A stretch of 64,000 nt of DNA from Ptiloglossa arizonensis (lineage: Eukaryota; Arthropoda; Insecta; Hymenoptera; Colletidae), in NCBI RefSeq assembly GCF_051014685.1, contig NW_027478420.1, forward strand, positions 930,001-994,000, read 5' to 3'. The position numbers and the translations under genes were made by a program. The notes beneath the pieces are model-generated. The model saw only the letters and a program-made list of their open reading frames with translations. It was not told the DNA's origin and searched no databases. Positions 29,164 through 44,260 of the stretch are shown one piece after another. Within the stretch, counting starts at the first letter, position 1; each line of letters begins with the position of its first letter.

Positions 29164-29416
29164 CGTATAACGTATAACGTATAACGTATAACATGTAATG
29201 TATAACGTATAACGTATAATGTATAACGTATAACGTATAACGTATAACGTATAACGTACAACGTATAACGTATCACGTATAACGTATTACGAATAACGTA
29301 TAACGTATAACGTATAACGTAACACCTATAACGTATAACGTATGACGTATAACGTATAACGTATAACGTATAACGTATTACGTATAACGTATAACGTATA
29401 ACATATAACGTATAAC

Positions 29417-30081
29417 CTATGACGTATAACGTATAACGTATAACGTATAACGTATAACGTATAACATGTAATGTATAACGTATAACGTATAATGTGTAAC
29501 GTATAACGTATAACGTATAACGTACAACGTATAACGTATCACGTATAACGTATTACGAATAACGTATAACGTATAACGTATAACGTAACACCTATAACGT
29601 ATAAAGTATAACGTATAGCGTACAACGTATAACGTATAACGTATATCGTATAACGTATAACGTATAACGTGTAACGTATAACGTATAACATGTAATGTAT
29701 AACGTATAACGTATAACGAATAACGTATAACGTATAACGTATAACGTACAACGTATAACGTATAACGTATAACGTATAACGTATAACGTATAACGTATAA
29801 CGTATAACGTATAACGTATAACGTATAACGTATAACGTATAACGTATAACGTCTAACGTATAAAGTATAACGTACAACGTACAACGTACAACGTATAACG
29901 TATAACGTATAACGTATAACGTATAACGTATAACGTATAACGTATAACGTATAACGTATAACGTATAACGTATAACGTATAACGTATAACGTATAACGTA
30001 TAACGTATAACGTATAACGTATAACGTATAACGTATAACGTATAACGTATAACGTATAACGTACAACGTATAACGTATCAC
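29417..30081. repeat. X block, copy 2 (665 bp)
   Basis: Same variant order and exact length as 17253-17917, with cgtctaa near 29850. Confidence 0.9.
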
Positions 30082-30553
30082 GTATGACGTATTACGAATG
30101 ACGTATAACGTATGACGTATAACGTATAACGTATAACGTATAACGTATAACGTATAACGTATAACGTATAACGTATAACGTATAACGTATAACGTATCAC
30201 GTATAACGTATCACGAATAACGTATAACGTATAACGTATAACGTATAACGTAACACCTATAACGTATAACGTATGACGTATAACGTATAACGTATAACGT
30301 ATAACGTATTACGTATAACGTATAACGTATAACATATAACGTATAACCTATGACGTATAACGTATAACGTATAACGTATAACGTATAACGTATAACGTAT
30401 AACGTATAACGTATAACGTATAACGTATAACGTATAACGTATAACGTATAACGTATAACGTATAACGTATAACGTATAACGTATAACGTATAACGTATAA
30501 CGTATAACGTATAACGTATAACGTATAACGTATAACGTACAACGTATAACGTA

Positions 30554-31166
30554 TCACGTATGACGTATTACGAATGACGTATAACGTATGACGTATAACG
30601 TATAACGTATAACGTATAACGTATAACGTATAGCGTACAACGTATAACGTATAACGTATATCGTATAACGTATAACGTATAACGTGTAACGTATAACGTA
30701 TAACATGTAATGTATAACGTATAACGTATAACGAATAACGTATAACGTATAACGTCTAACGTATAAAGTATAACGTACAACGTACAACGTACAACGTATA
30801 ACGTATAACGTATAACGTATAACGTATAACGTATAACGTATAACGTATAACGTATAACGTATAACGTATAACGTATAACGTATAACGTATAACGTATAAC
30901 GTATAACGTATAACGTATAACGTATAACGTATAACGTATAACGTATAACGTATAACGTACAACGTATAACGTATCACGTATGACGTATTACGTATGACGT
31001 ATAACGTATAACGTATAACGTATAACGTATAACGTATAACGTATAACGTATTACGTATAACGTATAACGTATAACGTATAACATGTAATGTATAACGTAT
31101 AACGTATAATGTATAACGTATAACGTATAACGTATAACGTATAACGTACAACGTATAACGTATCAC
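30554..31166. repeat. Y block, copy 2 (613 bp)
   Basis: Matches 16500-17112 unit for unit. It lies 753 bp upstream of the next X block, as in C1. Confidence 0.88.
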
Positions 31167-31306
31167 GTATAACGTATTACGAATAACGTATAACGTATAA
31201 CGTATAACGTAACACCTATAACGTATAACGTATGACGTATAACGTATAACGTATAACGTATAACGTATTACGTATAACGTATAACGTATAACATATAACG
31301 TATAAC

Positions 31307-31971
31307 CTATGACGTATAACGTATAACGTATAACGTATAACGTATAACGTATAACATGTAATGTATAACGTATAACGTATAATGTGTAACGTATAACGTA
31401 TAACGTATAACGTACAACGTATAACGTATCACGTATAACGTATTACGAATAACGTATAACGTATAACGTATAACGTAACACCTATAACGTATAAAGTATA
31501 ACGTATAGCGTACAACGTATAACGTATAACGTATATCGTATAACGTATAACGTATAACGTGTAACGTATAACGTATAACATGTAATGTATAACGTATAAC
31601 GTATAACGAATAACGTATAACGTATAACGTATAACGTACAACGTATAACGTATAACGTATAACGTATAACGTATAACGTATAACGTATAACGTATAACGT
31701 ATAACGTATAACGTATAACGTATAACGTATAACGTATAACGTCTAACGTATAAAGTATAACGTACAACGTACAACGTACAACGTATAACGTATAACGTAT
31801 AACGTATAACGTATAACGTATAACGTATAACGTATAACGTATAACGTATAACGTATAACGTATAACGTATAACGTATAACGTATAACGTATAACGTATAA
31901 CGTATAACGTATAACGTATAACGTATAACGTATAACGTATAACGTATAACGTACAACGTATAACGTATCAC
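31307..31971. repeat. X block, copy 3 (665 bp)
   Basis: Same variant order and length as copies 1 and 2. Confidence 0.9.
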
Positions 31972-32600
31972 GTATGACGTATTACGAATGACGTATAACG
32001 TATGACGTATAACGTATAACGTATAACGTATAACGTATAACGTATAACGTATAACGTATAACGTATAACGTATAACGTATAACGTATCACGTATAACGTA
32101 TCACGAATAACGTATAACGTATAACGTATAACGTATAACGTAACACCTATAACGTATAACGTATGACGTATAACGTATAACGTATAACGTATAACGTATA
32201 ACGTATAACGTGTAACGGATAACGTATAACGAATAACGTAAAACGTATAACGCATGACGTATAACGTATAACGTATAACGTATAACGTATAACGTATAAC
32301 GTATAACGTATAACGTATAACGTATAACGTATAACGTATAACGTATAACGTATAACGTATAACGTATAACGTATAACGTATAACGTATAACGTATAACGT
32401 ATATCGTATAACGTATAACGTATAACGTATAACGTATAACGTATAACGTACAACGTATAACGTACAACGTATAACGTACAACGTATAACGTATAACGTAT
32501 AACGTATAACGTATAACGTATAACGTATAACGTATAACGTATAACGTATAACGTATAACGTATAACGTATAACGTATAACGTATAACGTATAACGTATAA

Positions 32601-35600
32601 CGTATAACGTATAACGTATAACGTACAACGTATAACGTATCACGTATGACGTATTACGAATGACGTATAACGTATGACGTATAACGTATAACGTATAACG
32701 TATAACGTATAACGTATAGCGTACAACGTATAACGTATAACGTATATCGTATAACGTATAACGTATAACGTGTAACGTATAACGTATAACATGTAATGTA
32801 TAACGTATAACGTATAACGAATAACGTATAACGTATAACGTCTAACGTATAAAGTATAACGTACAACGTACAACGTACAACGTATAACGTATAACGTATA
32901 ACGTATAACGTATAACGTATAACGTATAACGTATAACGTATAACGTATAACGTATAACGTATAACGTATAACGTATAACGTATAACGTATAACGTATAAC
33001 GTATAACGTATAACGTATAACGTATAACGTATAACGTATAACGTACAACGTATAACGTATCACGTATGACGTATTACGTATGACGTATAACGTATAACGT
33101 ATAACGTATAACGTATAACGTATAACGTATAACGTATTACGTATAACGTATAACGTATAACGTATAACATGTAATGTATAACGTATAACGTATAATGTAT
33201 AACGTATAACGTATAACGTATAACGTATAACGTACAACGTATAACGTATCACGTATAACGTATTACGAATAACGTATAACGTATAACGTATAACGTAACA
33301 CCTATAACGTATAACGTATGACGTATAACGTATAACGTATAACGTATAACGTATTACGTATAACGTATAACGTATAACATATAACGTATAACCTATGACG
33401 TATAACGTATAACGTATAACGTATAACGTATAACGTATAACATGTAATGTATAACGTATAACGTATAATGTGTAACGTATAACGTATAACGTATAACGTA
33501 CAACGTATAACGTATCACGTATAACGTATTACGAATAACGTATAACGTATAACGTATAACGTAACACCTATAACGTATAAAGTATAACGTATAGCGTACA
33601 ACGTATAACGTATAACGTATATCGTATAACGTATAACGTATAACGTGTAACGTATAACGTATAACATGTAATGTATAACGTATAACGTATAACGAATAAC
33701 GTATAACGTATAACGTATAACGTACAACGTATAACGTATAACGTATAACGTATAACGTATAACGTATAATGTATAACGTATAACGTATAACGTATAACGT
33801 ATAACGTATAACGTATAACGTATAACGTATCACGTATAACGTATCACGAATAACGTATAACGTATAACGTATAACGTATAACGTAACACCTATAACGTAT
33901 AACGTATGACGTATAACGTATAACGTATAACGTATAACGTATAACGTATAACGTGTAACGGATAACGTATAACGAATAACGTAAAACGTATAACGCATGA
34001 CGTATAACGTATAACGTATAACGTATAACGTATAACGTATAACGTATAACGTATAACGTATAACGTATAACGTATAACGTATAACGTATAACGTATAACG
34101 TATAACGTATAACGTATAACGTATAACGTATAACGTATAACGTATATCGTATAACGTATAACGTATAACGTATAACGTATAACGTATAACGTACAACGTA
34201 TAACGTACAACGTATAACGTACAACGTATAACGTACAACGTATAACGTACAACGTATAACGTAGAACGTATAACGTATAACGTATAACGTATAACGTATA
34301 ACGTATATCGTATAACATGTAATGTATAACGTATAACGAATAACGTATAACGTATAACGTATAACGTATAACGTATAACGTATAACGTATAACGTATAAC
34401 GTATAACGTATAACGTATATCGTATAACGTATAACGTATAACGTACAACGTATAACGTACAACGTATAACGTACAACGTATAACGTACAACGTATAACGT
34501 ACAACGTATAACGTAGAACGTATAACGTATAACGTATAACGTATAACGTATAACGTATAACGTGTAACGGATAACGTATAACGAATAACGTAAAACGTAT
34601 AACTCATGACGTATAACGTATAACGTATAATGTATAACGTATAACGTATAACCTATGACGTATAACGTATAACGTATAACGTATAACGTATAACGTATAA
34701 CATGTAATGTATAACGTATAACGTATAATGTGTAACGTATAACGTATAACGTATAACGTACAACGTATAACGTATCACGTATAACGTATTACGAATAACG
34801 TATAACGTATAACGTATAACGTAACACCTATAACGTATAAAGTATAACGTATAGCGTACAACGTATAACGTATAACGTATAACGTATAACGTATAACGTA
34901 TAACGTATAACGTATAACGTATAACGTATATCGTATAACGTACAACGTACAACGTACAACGTATAACGTATAACGTATAACGTATAACGTATAACGTATA
35001 ACGTATAACGTATAACGTATAACGTGTAACGGATAACGTATAACGAATAACGTAAAACGTATAACGCATGACGTATAACGTATAACGTATAACGTATAAC
35101 GTATAACGTATAACGAATAACGTATAACGTATAACGTATAACGTATAACATGTAACGGATAACGTATAACGAATAACGTAAAACGTATAACGCATGACGT
35201 ATAACGTATAACGTATAACGTATAACGTATAACGTATAACGTATAACGTATAACGTATAACGTATAACGTATAACGTATAACGTATAACGTATAACGTAT
35301 AACGTACAACGTATAACGTATAACGTATAACATGTAATGTATAACGTATAACGTATAACGAATAACGTATAACGTATAACGTATAACGTATAACGTATAA
35401 CGTATAACGTATAACGTATAACGTATAACGTATAACGTATAACGTATAACGTATAACGTACAACGTACAACGTACAACGTATAACGTATAACGTATAACG
35501 TATAACGTATAACGTATAACATGTAATGTATAACGTATAACGTATAACGAATAACGTATAACGTATAACGTATAACGTACAACGTATAACGTATAACGTA

Positions 35601-36750
35601 TAACGTATAACGTATAACGTATAACGTATAACGTATAACGTATAACGTATAACGTATAACGTATAACGTATAACGTATAACGTATAACGTATAACGTATA
35701 ACGTATATCGTATAACGTATAACGTATAACGTATAACGTATAACGTATAACGTATAACGTATAACGTATAACGTATAACGTATAACGTACAACGTACAAC
35801 GTACAACGTATAACGTATAACGTATAACGTATAACGTATAACGTATAACGTATAACGTATAACGTATAACGTGTAACGGATAACGTATAACGAATAACGT
35901 AAAACGTATAACGCATGACGTATAACGTATAACGTATAACGTATAACGTATAACGTATAACGTATAACGTATAACGTATAACGTATAACGTATAACGTAT
36001 AACGTATAACGTATAACGTATAACGTATAACGTATAACGTATAACGTATAACGTATAACGTATAACGTATATCGTATAACATGTAATGTATAACGTATAA
36101 CGAATAACGTATAACGTATAACGTATAACGTATAACGTATAACGTATAACGTATAACGTATAACGTATAACGTATAACGTATAACGTATATCGTATAACG
36201 TATAACGTATATCGTATAACGTATAACGTATAACGTACAACGTATAACGTACAACGTATAACGTACAACGTATAACGTACAACGTATAACGTACAACGTA
36301 TAACGTAGAACGCATAACGTATAACGTATAACGTATAACGTATAACGTATAACGTATAACGTATAACGTATAACGTATAACGTATAACGTATAACGTATA
36401 ACGTATAACGTATAACGTATAACGTATAACGTATAACGTATAACGCACATCGTATAACGTATAACATATAACGAATAACGTAAAACGCATAACGTATAAC
36501 GTATAACGTATAACGTATAACGTATAACGTATAACGTATAACGTATAACGTATAACGTATAACGTATAACGTGTAACGGATAACGTATAACGAATAACGT
36601 AAAACGTATAACTCATGACGTATAACGTATAACGTATAATGTATAACGTATAACGTATAACGTATAACGTATAACGTATAACGTATAACGTATAACGTAT
36701 AACGTATAACGAATAACGTATAACGTATAACGTATAACGTATAACGTATA
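32601..36750. repeat. Segment C3 (copy of C1 with a 49-unit deletion)
   Basis: It begins with Y block copy 3 (32640-33252) and a truncated X block from 33393. At about 33766 the offset to C1 falls from 16,140 to 15,797 bp, a loss of 343 bp or exactly 49 units, and a tgtataa unit sits at the junction. From there to about 36750 it tracks C1 at 15,797/15,790 bp. Dimer arrays are at 34190, 34442 and 36234, and cgcacat near 36445. There are no phase breaks. Confidence 0.88.
32640..33252. repeat. Y block, copy 3 (613 bp)
   Basis: 2,086 bp (298 units) downstream of copy 2, with the same variant order including cgtctaa at 32839. Confidence 0.88.
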
Positions 36751-36997
36751 ACGTATAACGTATAACGTATAACATGTAATGTATAACGTATAACGTATAA
36801 TGTATAACGTATAACGTATAACGTATAACGTATAACGTACAACGTATAACGTATCACGTATAACGTATTACGAATAACGTATAACGTATAACGTATAACG
36901 TAACACCTATAACGTATAACGTATGACGTATAACGTATAACGTATAACGTATAACGTATTACGTATAACGTATAACGTATAACATATAACGTATAAC

Positions 36998-37662
36998 CTA
37001 TGACGTATAACGTATAACGTATAACGTATAACGTATAACGTATAACATGTAATGTATAACGTATAACGTATAATGTGTAACGTATAACGTATAACGTATA
37101 ACGTACAACGTATAACGTATCACGTATAACGTATTACGAATAACGTATAACGTATAACGTATAACGTAACACCTATAACGTATAAAGTATAACGTATAGC
37201 GTACAACGTATAACGTATAACGTATATCGTATAACGTATAACGTATAACGTGTAACGTATAACGTATAACATGTAATGTATAACGTATAACGTATAACGA
37301 ATAACGTATAACGTATAACGTATAACGTACAACGTATAACGTATAACGTATAACGTATAACGTATAACGTATAACGTATAACGTATAACGTATAACGTAT
37401 AACGTATAACGTATAACGTATAACGTATAACGTCTAACGTATAAAGTATAACGTACAACGTACAACGTACAACGTATAACGTATAACGTATAACGTATAA
37501 CGTATAACGTATAACGTATAACGTATAACGTATAACGTATAACGTATAACGTATAACGTATAACGTATAACGTATAACGTATAACGTATAACGTATAACG
37601 TATAACGTATAACGTATAACGTATAACGTATAACGTATAACGTACAACGTATAACGTATCAC
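36998..37662. repeat. X block, copy 4 (665 bp)
   Basis: Same variant order and exact length as the other four full copies. Confidence 0.9.
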
Positions 37663-38029
37663 GTATGACGTATTACGAATGACGTATAACGTATGACGTA
37701 TAACGTATAACGTATAACGTATAACGTATAACGTATAACGTATAACGTATAACGTATAACGTATAACGTATAACGTATCACGTATAACGTATCACGAATA
37801 ACGTATAACGTATAACGTATAACGTATAACGTAACACCTATAACGTATAACGTATGACGTATAACGTATAACGTATAACGTATAACGTATTACGTATAAC
37901 GTATAACGTATAACATATAACGTATAACGTATAACGTATAACGTATAACGTATAACGTATAACGTATAACGTATAACGTATAACGTATAACGTATAACGT
38001 ATAACGTATAACGTACAACGTATAACGTA

Positions 38030-38453
38030 TCACGTATGACGTATTACGAATGACGTATAACGTATGACGTATAACGTATAACGTATAACGTATAACGTAT
38101 AACGTATAGCGTACAACGTATAACGTATAACGTATATCGTATAACGTATAACGTATAACGTGTAACGTATAACGTATAACATGTAATGTATAACGTATAA
38201 CGTATAACGAATAACGTATAACGTATAACGTCTAACGTATAAAGTATAACGTACAACGTACAACGTACAACGTATAACGTATAACGTATAACGTATAACG
38301 TATAACGTATAACGTATAACGTATAACGTATAACGTATAACGTATAACGTATAACGTATAACGTATAACGTATAACGTATAACGTATAACGTATAACGTA
38401 TAACGTATAACGTATAACGTATAACGTATAACGTACAACGTATAACGTATCAC
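38030..38453. repeat. Truncated Y block
   Basis: The first 234 bp (38030-38263) match the start of the three full Y blocks, including cgtatag, acatgtaatg and cgtctaa. After the three cgtacaa units it runs through pure repeat into cgtatca/cgtatga, and lacks the cgtatta and acatgtaatg part of full Y blocks. Confidence 0.82.
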
Positions 38454-39125
38454 GTATGACGTATTACGAATGACGTATAACGTATGACGTATAACGTATA
38501 ACGTATAACGTATAACGTATAACGTATAACGTATAACGTATAACGTATAACGTATAACGTATAACGTATCACGTATAACGTATCACGAATAACGTATAAC
38601 GTATAACGTATAACGTATAACGTAACACCTATAACGTATAACGTATGACGTATAACGTATAACGTATAACGTATAACGTATAACGTATAACGTATAACGT
38701 GTAACGGATAACGTATAACGAATAACGTAAAACGTATAACTCATGACGTATAACGTATAACGTATAATGTATAACGTATAACGTATAACGTATAACGTAT
38801 AACGTATAACGTATAACGTATAACGTATAACGTATAACGAATAACGTATAACGTATAACGTATAACGTATAACGTATAACGTATAACGTATAACGTATAA
38901 CATGTAATGTATAACGTATAACGTATAATGTATAACGTATAACGTATAACGTATAACGTATAACGTACAACGTATAACGTATCACGTATAACGTATTACG
39001 AATAACGTATAACGTATAACGTATAACGTAACACCTATAACGTATAACGTATGACGTATAACGTATAACGTATAACGTATAACGTATTACGTATAACGTA
39101 TAACGTATAACATATAACGTATAAC

Positions 39126-39790
39126 CTATGACGTATAACGTATAACGTATAACGTATAACGTATAACGTATAACATGTAATGTATAACGTATAACGTATA
39201 ATGTGTAACGTATAACGTATAACGTATAACGTACAACGTATAACGTATCACGTATAACGTATTACGAATAACGTATAACGTATAACGTATAACGTAACAC
39301 CTATAACGTATAAAGTATAACGTATAGCGTACAACGTATAACGTATAACGTATATCGTATAACGTATAACGTATAACGTGTAACGTATAACGTATAACAT
39401 GTAATGTATAACGTATAACGTATAACGAATAACGTATAACGTATAACGTATAACGTACAACGTATAACGTATAACGTATAACGTATAACGTATAACGTAT
39501 AACGTATAACGTATAACGTATAACGTATAACGTATAACGTATAACGTATAACGTATAACGTCTAACGTATAAAGTATAACGTACAACGTACAACGTACAA
39601 CGTATAACGTATAACGTATAACGTATAACGTATAACGTATAACGTATAACGTATAACGTATAACGTATAACGTATAACGTATAACGTATAACGTATAACG
39701 TATAACGTATAACGTATAACGTATAACGTATAACGTATAACGTATAACGTATAACGTATAACGTATAACGTACAACGTATAACGTATCAC
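39126..39790. repeat. X block, copy 5 (665 bp)
   Basis: Same variant order and length. A sister copy follows 1,904 bp downstream from 41030. Confidence 0.9.
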
Positions 39791-41784
39791 GTATGACGTA
39801 TTACGAATGACGTATAACGTATGACGTATAACGTATAACGTATAACGTATAACGTATAACGTATAACGTATAACGTATAACGTATAACGTATAACGTATA
39901 ACGTATCACGTATAACGTATCACGAATAACGTATAACGTATAACGTATAACGTATAACGTAACACCTATAACGTATAACGTATGACGTATAACGTATAAC
40001 GTATAACGTATAACGTATTACGTATAACGTATAACGTATAACATATAACGTATAACCTATGACGTATAACGTATAACGTATAACGTATAACGTATAACGT
40101 ATAACGTATAACATGTAATGTATAACGTATAACGTATAACGTGTAACGTATAACGTATAACGTATAACGTATAACGTATAACGTATAACGTATAACGTAA
40201 AACATGTAATGTATAACGTATAACGTATAACGAATAACGTATAACGTATAACGTATAACGTATAACGTATAACGTATAACATGTAATGTATAACGTATAA
40301 CGTATAACGAATAACGTATAACGTATAACGTATAACGTACAACGTATAACGTATAACGTACAACGTACAACGTACAACGTATAACGTATAACGTATAACG
40401 AATAACGTATAACGTATAACGTATCACGTATAACGTATAACGTATAACGTATAACGTATAACGTATAACGTATCACGTATAACGTATCACGAATAACGTA
40501 TAACGTATAACGTATAACGTATAACGTAACACCTATAACGTATAACGTATGACGTATAACGTATAACGTATAACGTATAACGTATAACGTATAACGTATA
40601 ACGTGTAACGGATAACGTATAACGAATAACGTAAAACGTATAACTCATGACGTATAACGTATAACGTATAATGTATAACGTATAACGTATAACGTATAAC
40701 GTATAACGTATAACGTATAACGTATAACGTATAACGTATAACGAATAACGTATAACGTATAACGTATAACGTATAACGTATAACGTATAACGTATAACGT
40801 ATAACATGTAATGTATAACGTATAACGTATAATGTATAACGTATAACGTATAACGTATAACGTATAACGTACAACGTATAACGTATCACGTATAACGTAT
40901 TACGAATAACGTATAACGTATAACGTATAACGTAACACCTATAACGTATAACGTATGACGTATAACGTATAACGTATAACGTATAACGTATTACGTATAA
41001 CGTATAACGTATAACATATAACGTATAACCTATGACGTATAACGTATAACGTATAACGTATAACGTATAACGTATAACATGTAATGTATAACGTATAACG
41101 TATAATGTGTAACGTATAACGTATAACGTATAACGTACAACGTATAACGTATCACGTATAACGTATTACGAATAACGTATAACGTATAACGTATAACGTA
41201 ACACCTATAACGTATAAAGTATAACGTATAGCGTACAACGTATAACGTATAACGTATATCGTATAACGTATAACGTATAACGTGTAACGTATAACGTATA
41301 ACATGTAATGTATAACGTATAACGTATAACGAATAACGTATAACGTATAACGTATAACGTACAACGTATAACGTATAACGTATAACGTATAACGTATAAC
41401 GTATAACGTATAACGTATAACGTATAACGTATAACGTATAACGTATAACGTATAACGTCTAACGTATAAAGTATAACGTACAACGTACAACGTACAACGT
41501 ATAACGTATAACGTATAACGTATAACGTATAACGTATAACGTATAACGTATAACGTATAACGTATAACGTATAACGTATAACGTATAACGTATAACGTAT
41601 AACGTATAACGTATAACGTATAACGTATAACGTATAACGTATAACGTACAACGTATAACGTATCACGTATGACGTATTACGAATGACGTATAACGTATGA
41701 CGTATAACGTATAACGTATAACGTATAACGTATAACGTATAACGTATAACGTATAACGTATAACGTATAACGTATAACGTATAA

Positions 41785-41794
41785 CGTAGTATCA
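41785..41794. repeat. Length-variant 10-bp unit cgtagtatca
   Basis: Sister positions read cgtataacgtatca, so this unit looks like a 4-bp loss (taac) from two units. It sets the phase that is then kept unbroken to position 64000. Confidence 0.93.
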
Positions 41795-42520
41795 CGTATA
41801 ACGTATCACGAATAACGTATAACGTATAACGTATAACGTATAACGTAACACCTATAACGTATAACGTATGACGTATAACGTATAACGTATAACGTATAAC
41901 GTATTACGTATAACGTATAACGTATAACATATAACGTATAACCTATGACGTATAACGTATAACGTATAACGTATAACGTATAACGTATAACGTATAACAT
42001 GTAATGTATAACGTATAACGTATAACGTGTAACGTATAACGTATAACGTATAACGTATAACGTATAACGTATAACGTATAACGCATGACGTATAACGTAT
42101 AACGTATAACGTATAACGTATAACGTATAACGTATAACGTATAACGTATAACGTATAACGCATAACGTATAACGTATAACGTATAACGTATAACGTATAA
42201 CGTATAACATGTAATGTATAACGTATAACGTATAACGAATAACGTATAACGTATAACGTATAACGTATAACGTATAACGTATAACGTATAACGTATAACG
42301 TATAACGTATAACGTATAACGTATAACGTATAACGTATAACGTATAACGTATAACGTATAACGTATAACGTACAACGTACAACGTACAACGTATAACGTA
42401 TAACGTATAACGTATAACGTATAACGTATAACGTATAACGTACAACGTATAACGTATAACGTATAACGTATAACGTATAACGTATATCGTATAACGTATA
42501 ACGTATAACGTTTAACGTAT

Positions 42521-44260
42521 AACGTATAACGTACAACGTATAACGTACAACGTATAACGTACAACGTATAACGTACAACGTATAACGTACAACGTATAAC
42601 GTACAACGTATAACGAATAACGTAAAACGCATAACGTATAACGTATAACGTATAACGTATAACGTATAACGTATAACGTATAACGTATAACGTATAACGT
42701 ATAACGTATAACGTGTAACGGATAACGTATAACGAATAACGTAAAACGTATAACGCATGACGTATAACGTATAACGTATAACGTATAATGTATAACGTAT
42801 AACGTATAACGTATTACGAATAACGTATAACGTATAACGTATAACGTAACACCTATAACGTATAAAGTATAACGTATAGCGTACAACGTATAACGTATAA
42901 CGTATATCGTATAACGTATAACGTATAACGTGTAACGTATAACGTATAACATGTAATGTATAACGTATAACTTATAACGAATAACGTATAACGTATAACG
43001 TATAACGTACAACGTATAACGTATAACGTATAACGTATAACGTATAACGTATAACGTACAACGTACAACGTACAACGTATAACGTATAACGTATAACGTA
43101 TAACGTATAACGTATAACGTATAACGTATAACGTATAACGTATAACGTATAACGTATAACGTGTAACGGATAACGTATAACGAATAACGTAAAACGTATA
43201 ACGCATGACGTATAACGTATAACGTATAACGTATAACGTATAACGTATAACGTATAACGTATAACGTATAACGTATAACGTATAACGTATAACGTATAAC
43301 GTATAACGTATAACGTATAACGTATAACGTATAACGTATATCGTATAACATGTAATGTATAACGTATAACGAATAACGTATAACGTATAACGTATAACGT
43401 ATAACGTATAACGTATAACGTATAACGTATAACGTATAACGTATAACGTATATCGTATAACGTATAACGTATAACGTATAACGTATAACGTATAACGTAC
43501 AACGTATAACGTACAACGTATAACGTACAACGTATAACGTACAACGTATAACGTACAACGTATAACGTAGAACGTATAACGTATAACGTATAACGTATAA
43601 CGTATAACGTATAACGTATAACGTATAACGTATAACGTATAACGTATAACGTATAACGTATAACGTATAACGTATAACGTATAACGTATAACGTATAACG
43701 TATAACGTATAACGTATAACGTATAACGCACATCGTATAACGTATAACATATAACGAATAACGTAAAACGCATAACGTATAACGTATAACGTATAACGTA
43801 TAACGTATAACGTATAACGTATAACGTATAACGTATAACGTATAACGTATAACGTGTAACGGATAACGTATAACGAATAACGTAAAACGTATAACGCATG
43901 ACGTATAACGTATAACGTATAATGTATAACGTATAACGTATAACGTATAACGTATAACGTATAACGTATAACGTATAACGTATAACGTATAACGAATAAC
44001 GTATAACGTATAACGTATAACGTATAACGTATAACGTATAACGTATAACGTATAACATGTAATGTATAACGTATAACGTATAATGTATAACGTATAACGT
44101 ATAACGTATAACGTACAACGTATAACGTATCACGTATAACGTATTACGAATAACGTATAACGTATAACGTATAACGTATAACGTAACACCTATAACGTAT
44201 AACGTATGACGTATAACGTATAACGTATAACGTATAACGTATTACGTATAACGTATAACG
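42521..44260. repeat. Segment E, left unit of a 1.73-kb tandem pair
   Basis: The offset to the right unit is 1,715-1,736 bp depending on position. It starts with a six-copy dimer array (42530-42613) and then cgaataa, cgtaaaa and cgcataa. It later has a five-copy dimer array (43496-43565), cgcacat near 43727 and gtaacacct near 44185. Confidence 0.88.

Larger units (their letters stand above)
29164..32600. repeat. Segment D1, X/Y module array
   Basis: D1 contains X blocks at 29417-30081 and 31307-31971 (offset 1,890 bp, 270 units, shared from about 29170 to 30300) and a Y block at 30554-31166. About 30554-32470 matches 16500-18416 of C1 at a constant offset of 14,054 bp. There are no phase breaks. 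It is followed by about 170 bp of nearly pure repeat before C3. Confidence 0.87.
36751..42520. repeat. Segment D2, X-block array with a 1.9-kb tandem repeat
   Basis: D2 has full X blocks at 36998-37662 and 39126-39790, a third X-like copy from 41030, and a partial Y block at 38030-38263. About 38530-39900 is repeated at 40434-41804 at an offset of 1,904 bp (272 units). Homology continues at 1,886 bp after an 18-bp difference up to about 40190/42075. A 10-bp unit at 41785 is the only phase break between 29164 and the end of the window. Confidence 0.87.
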
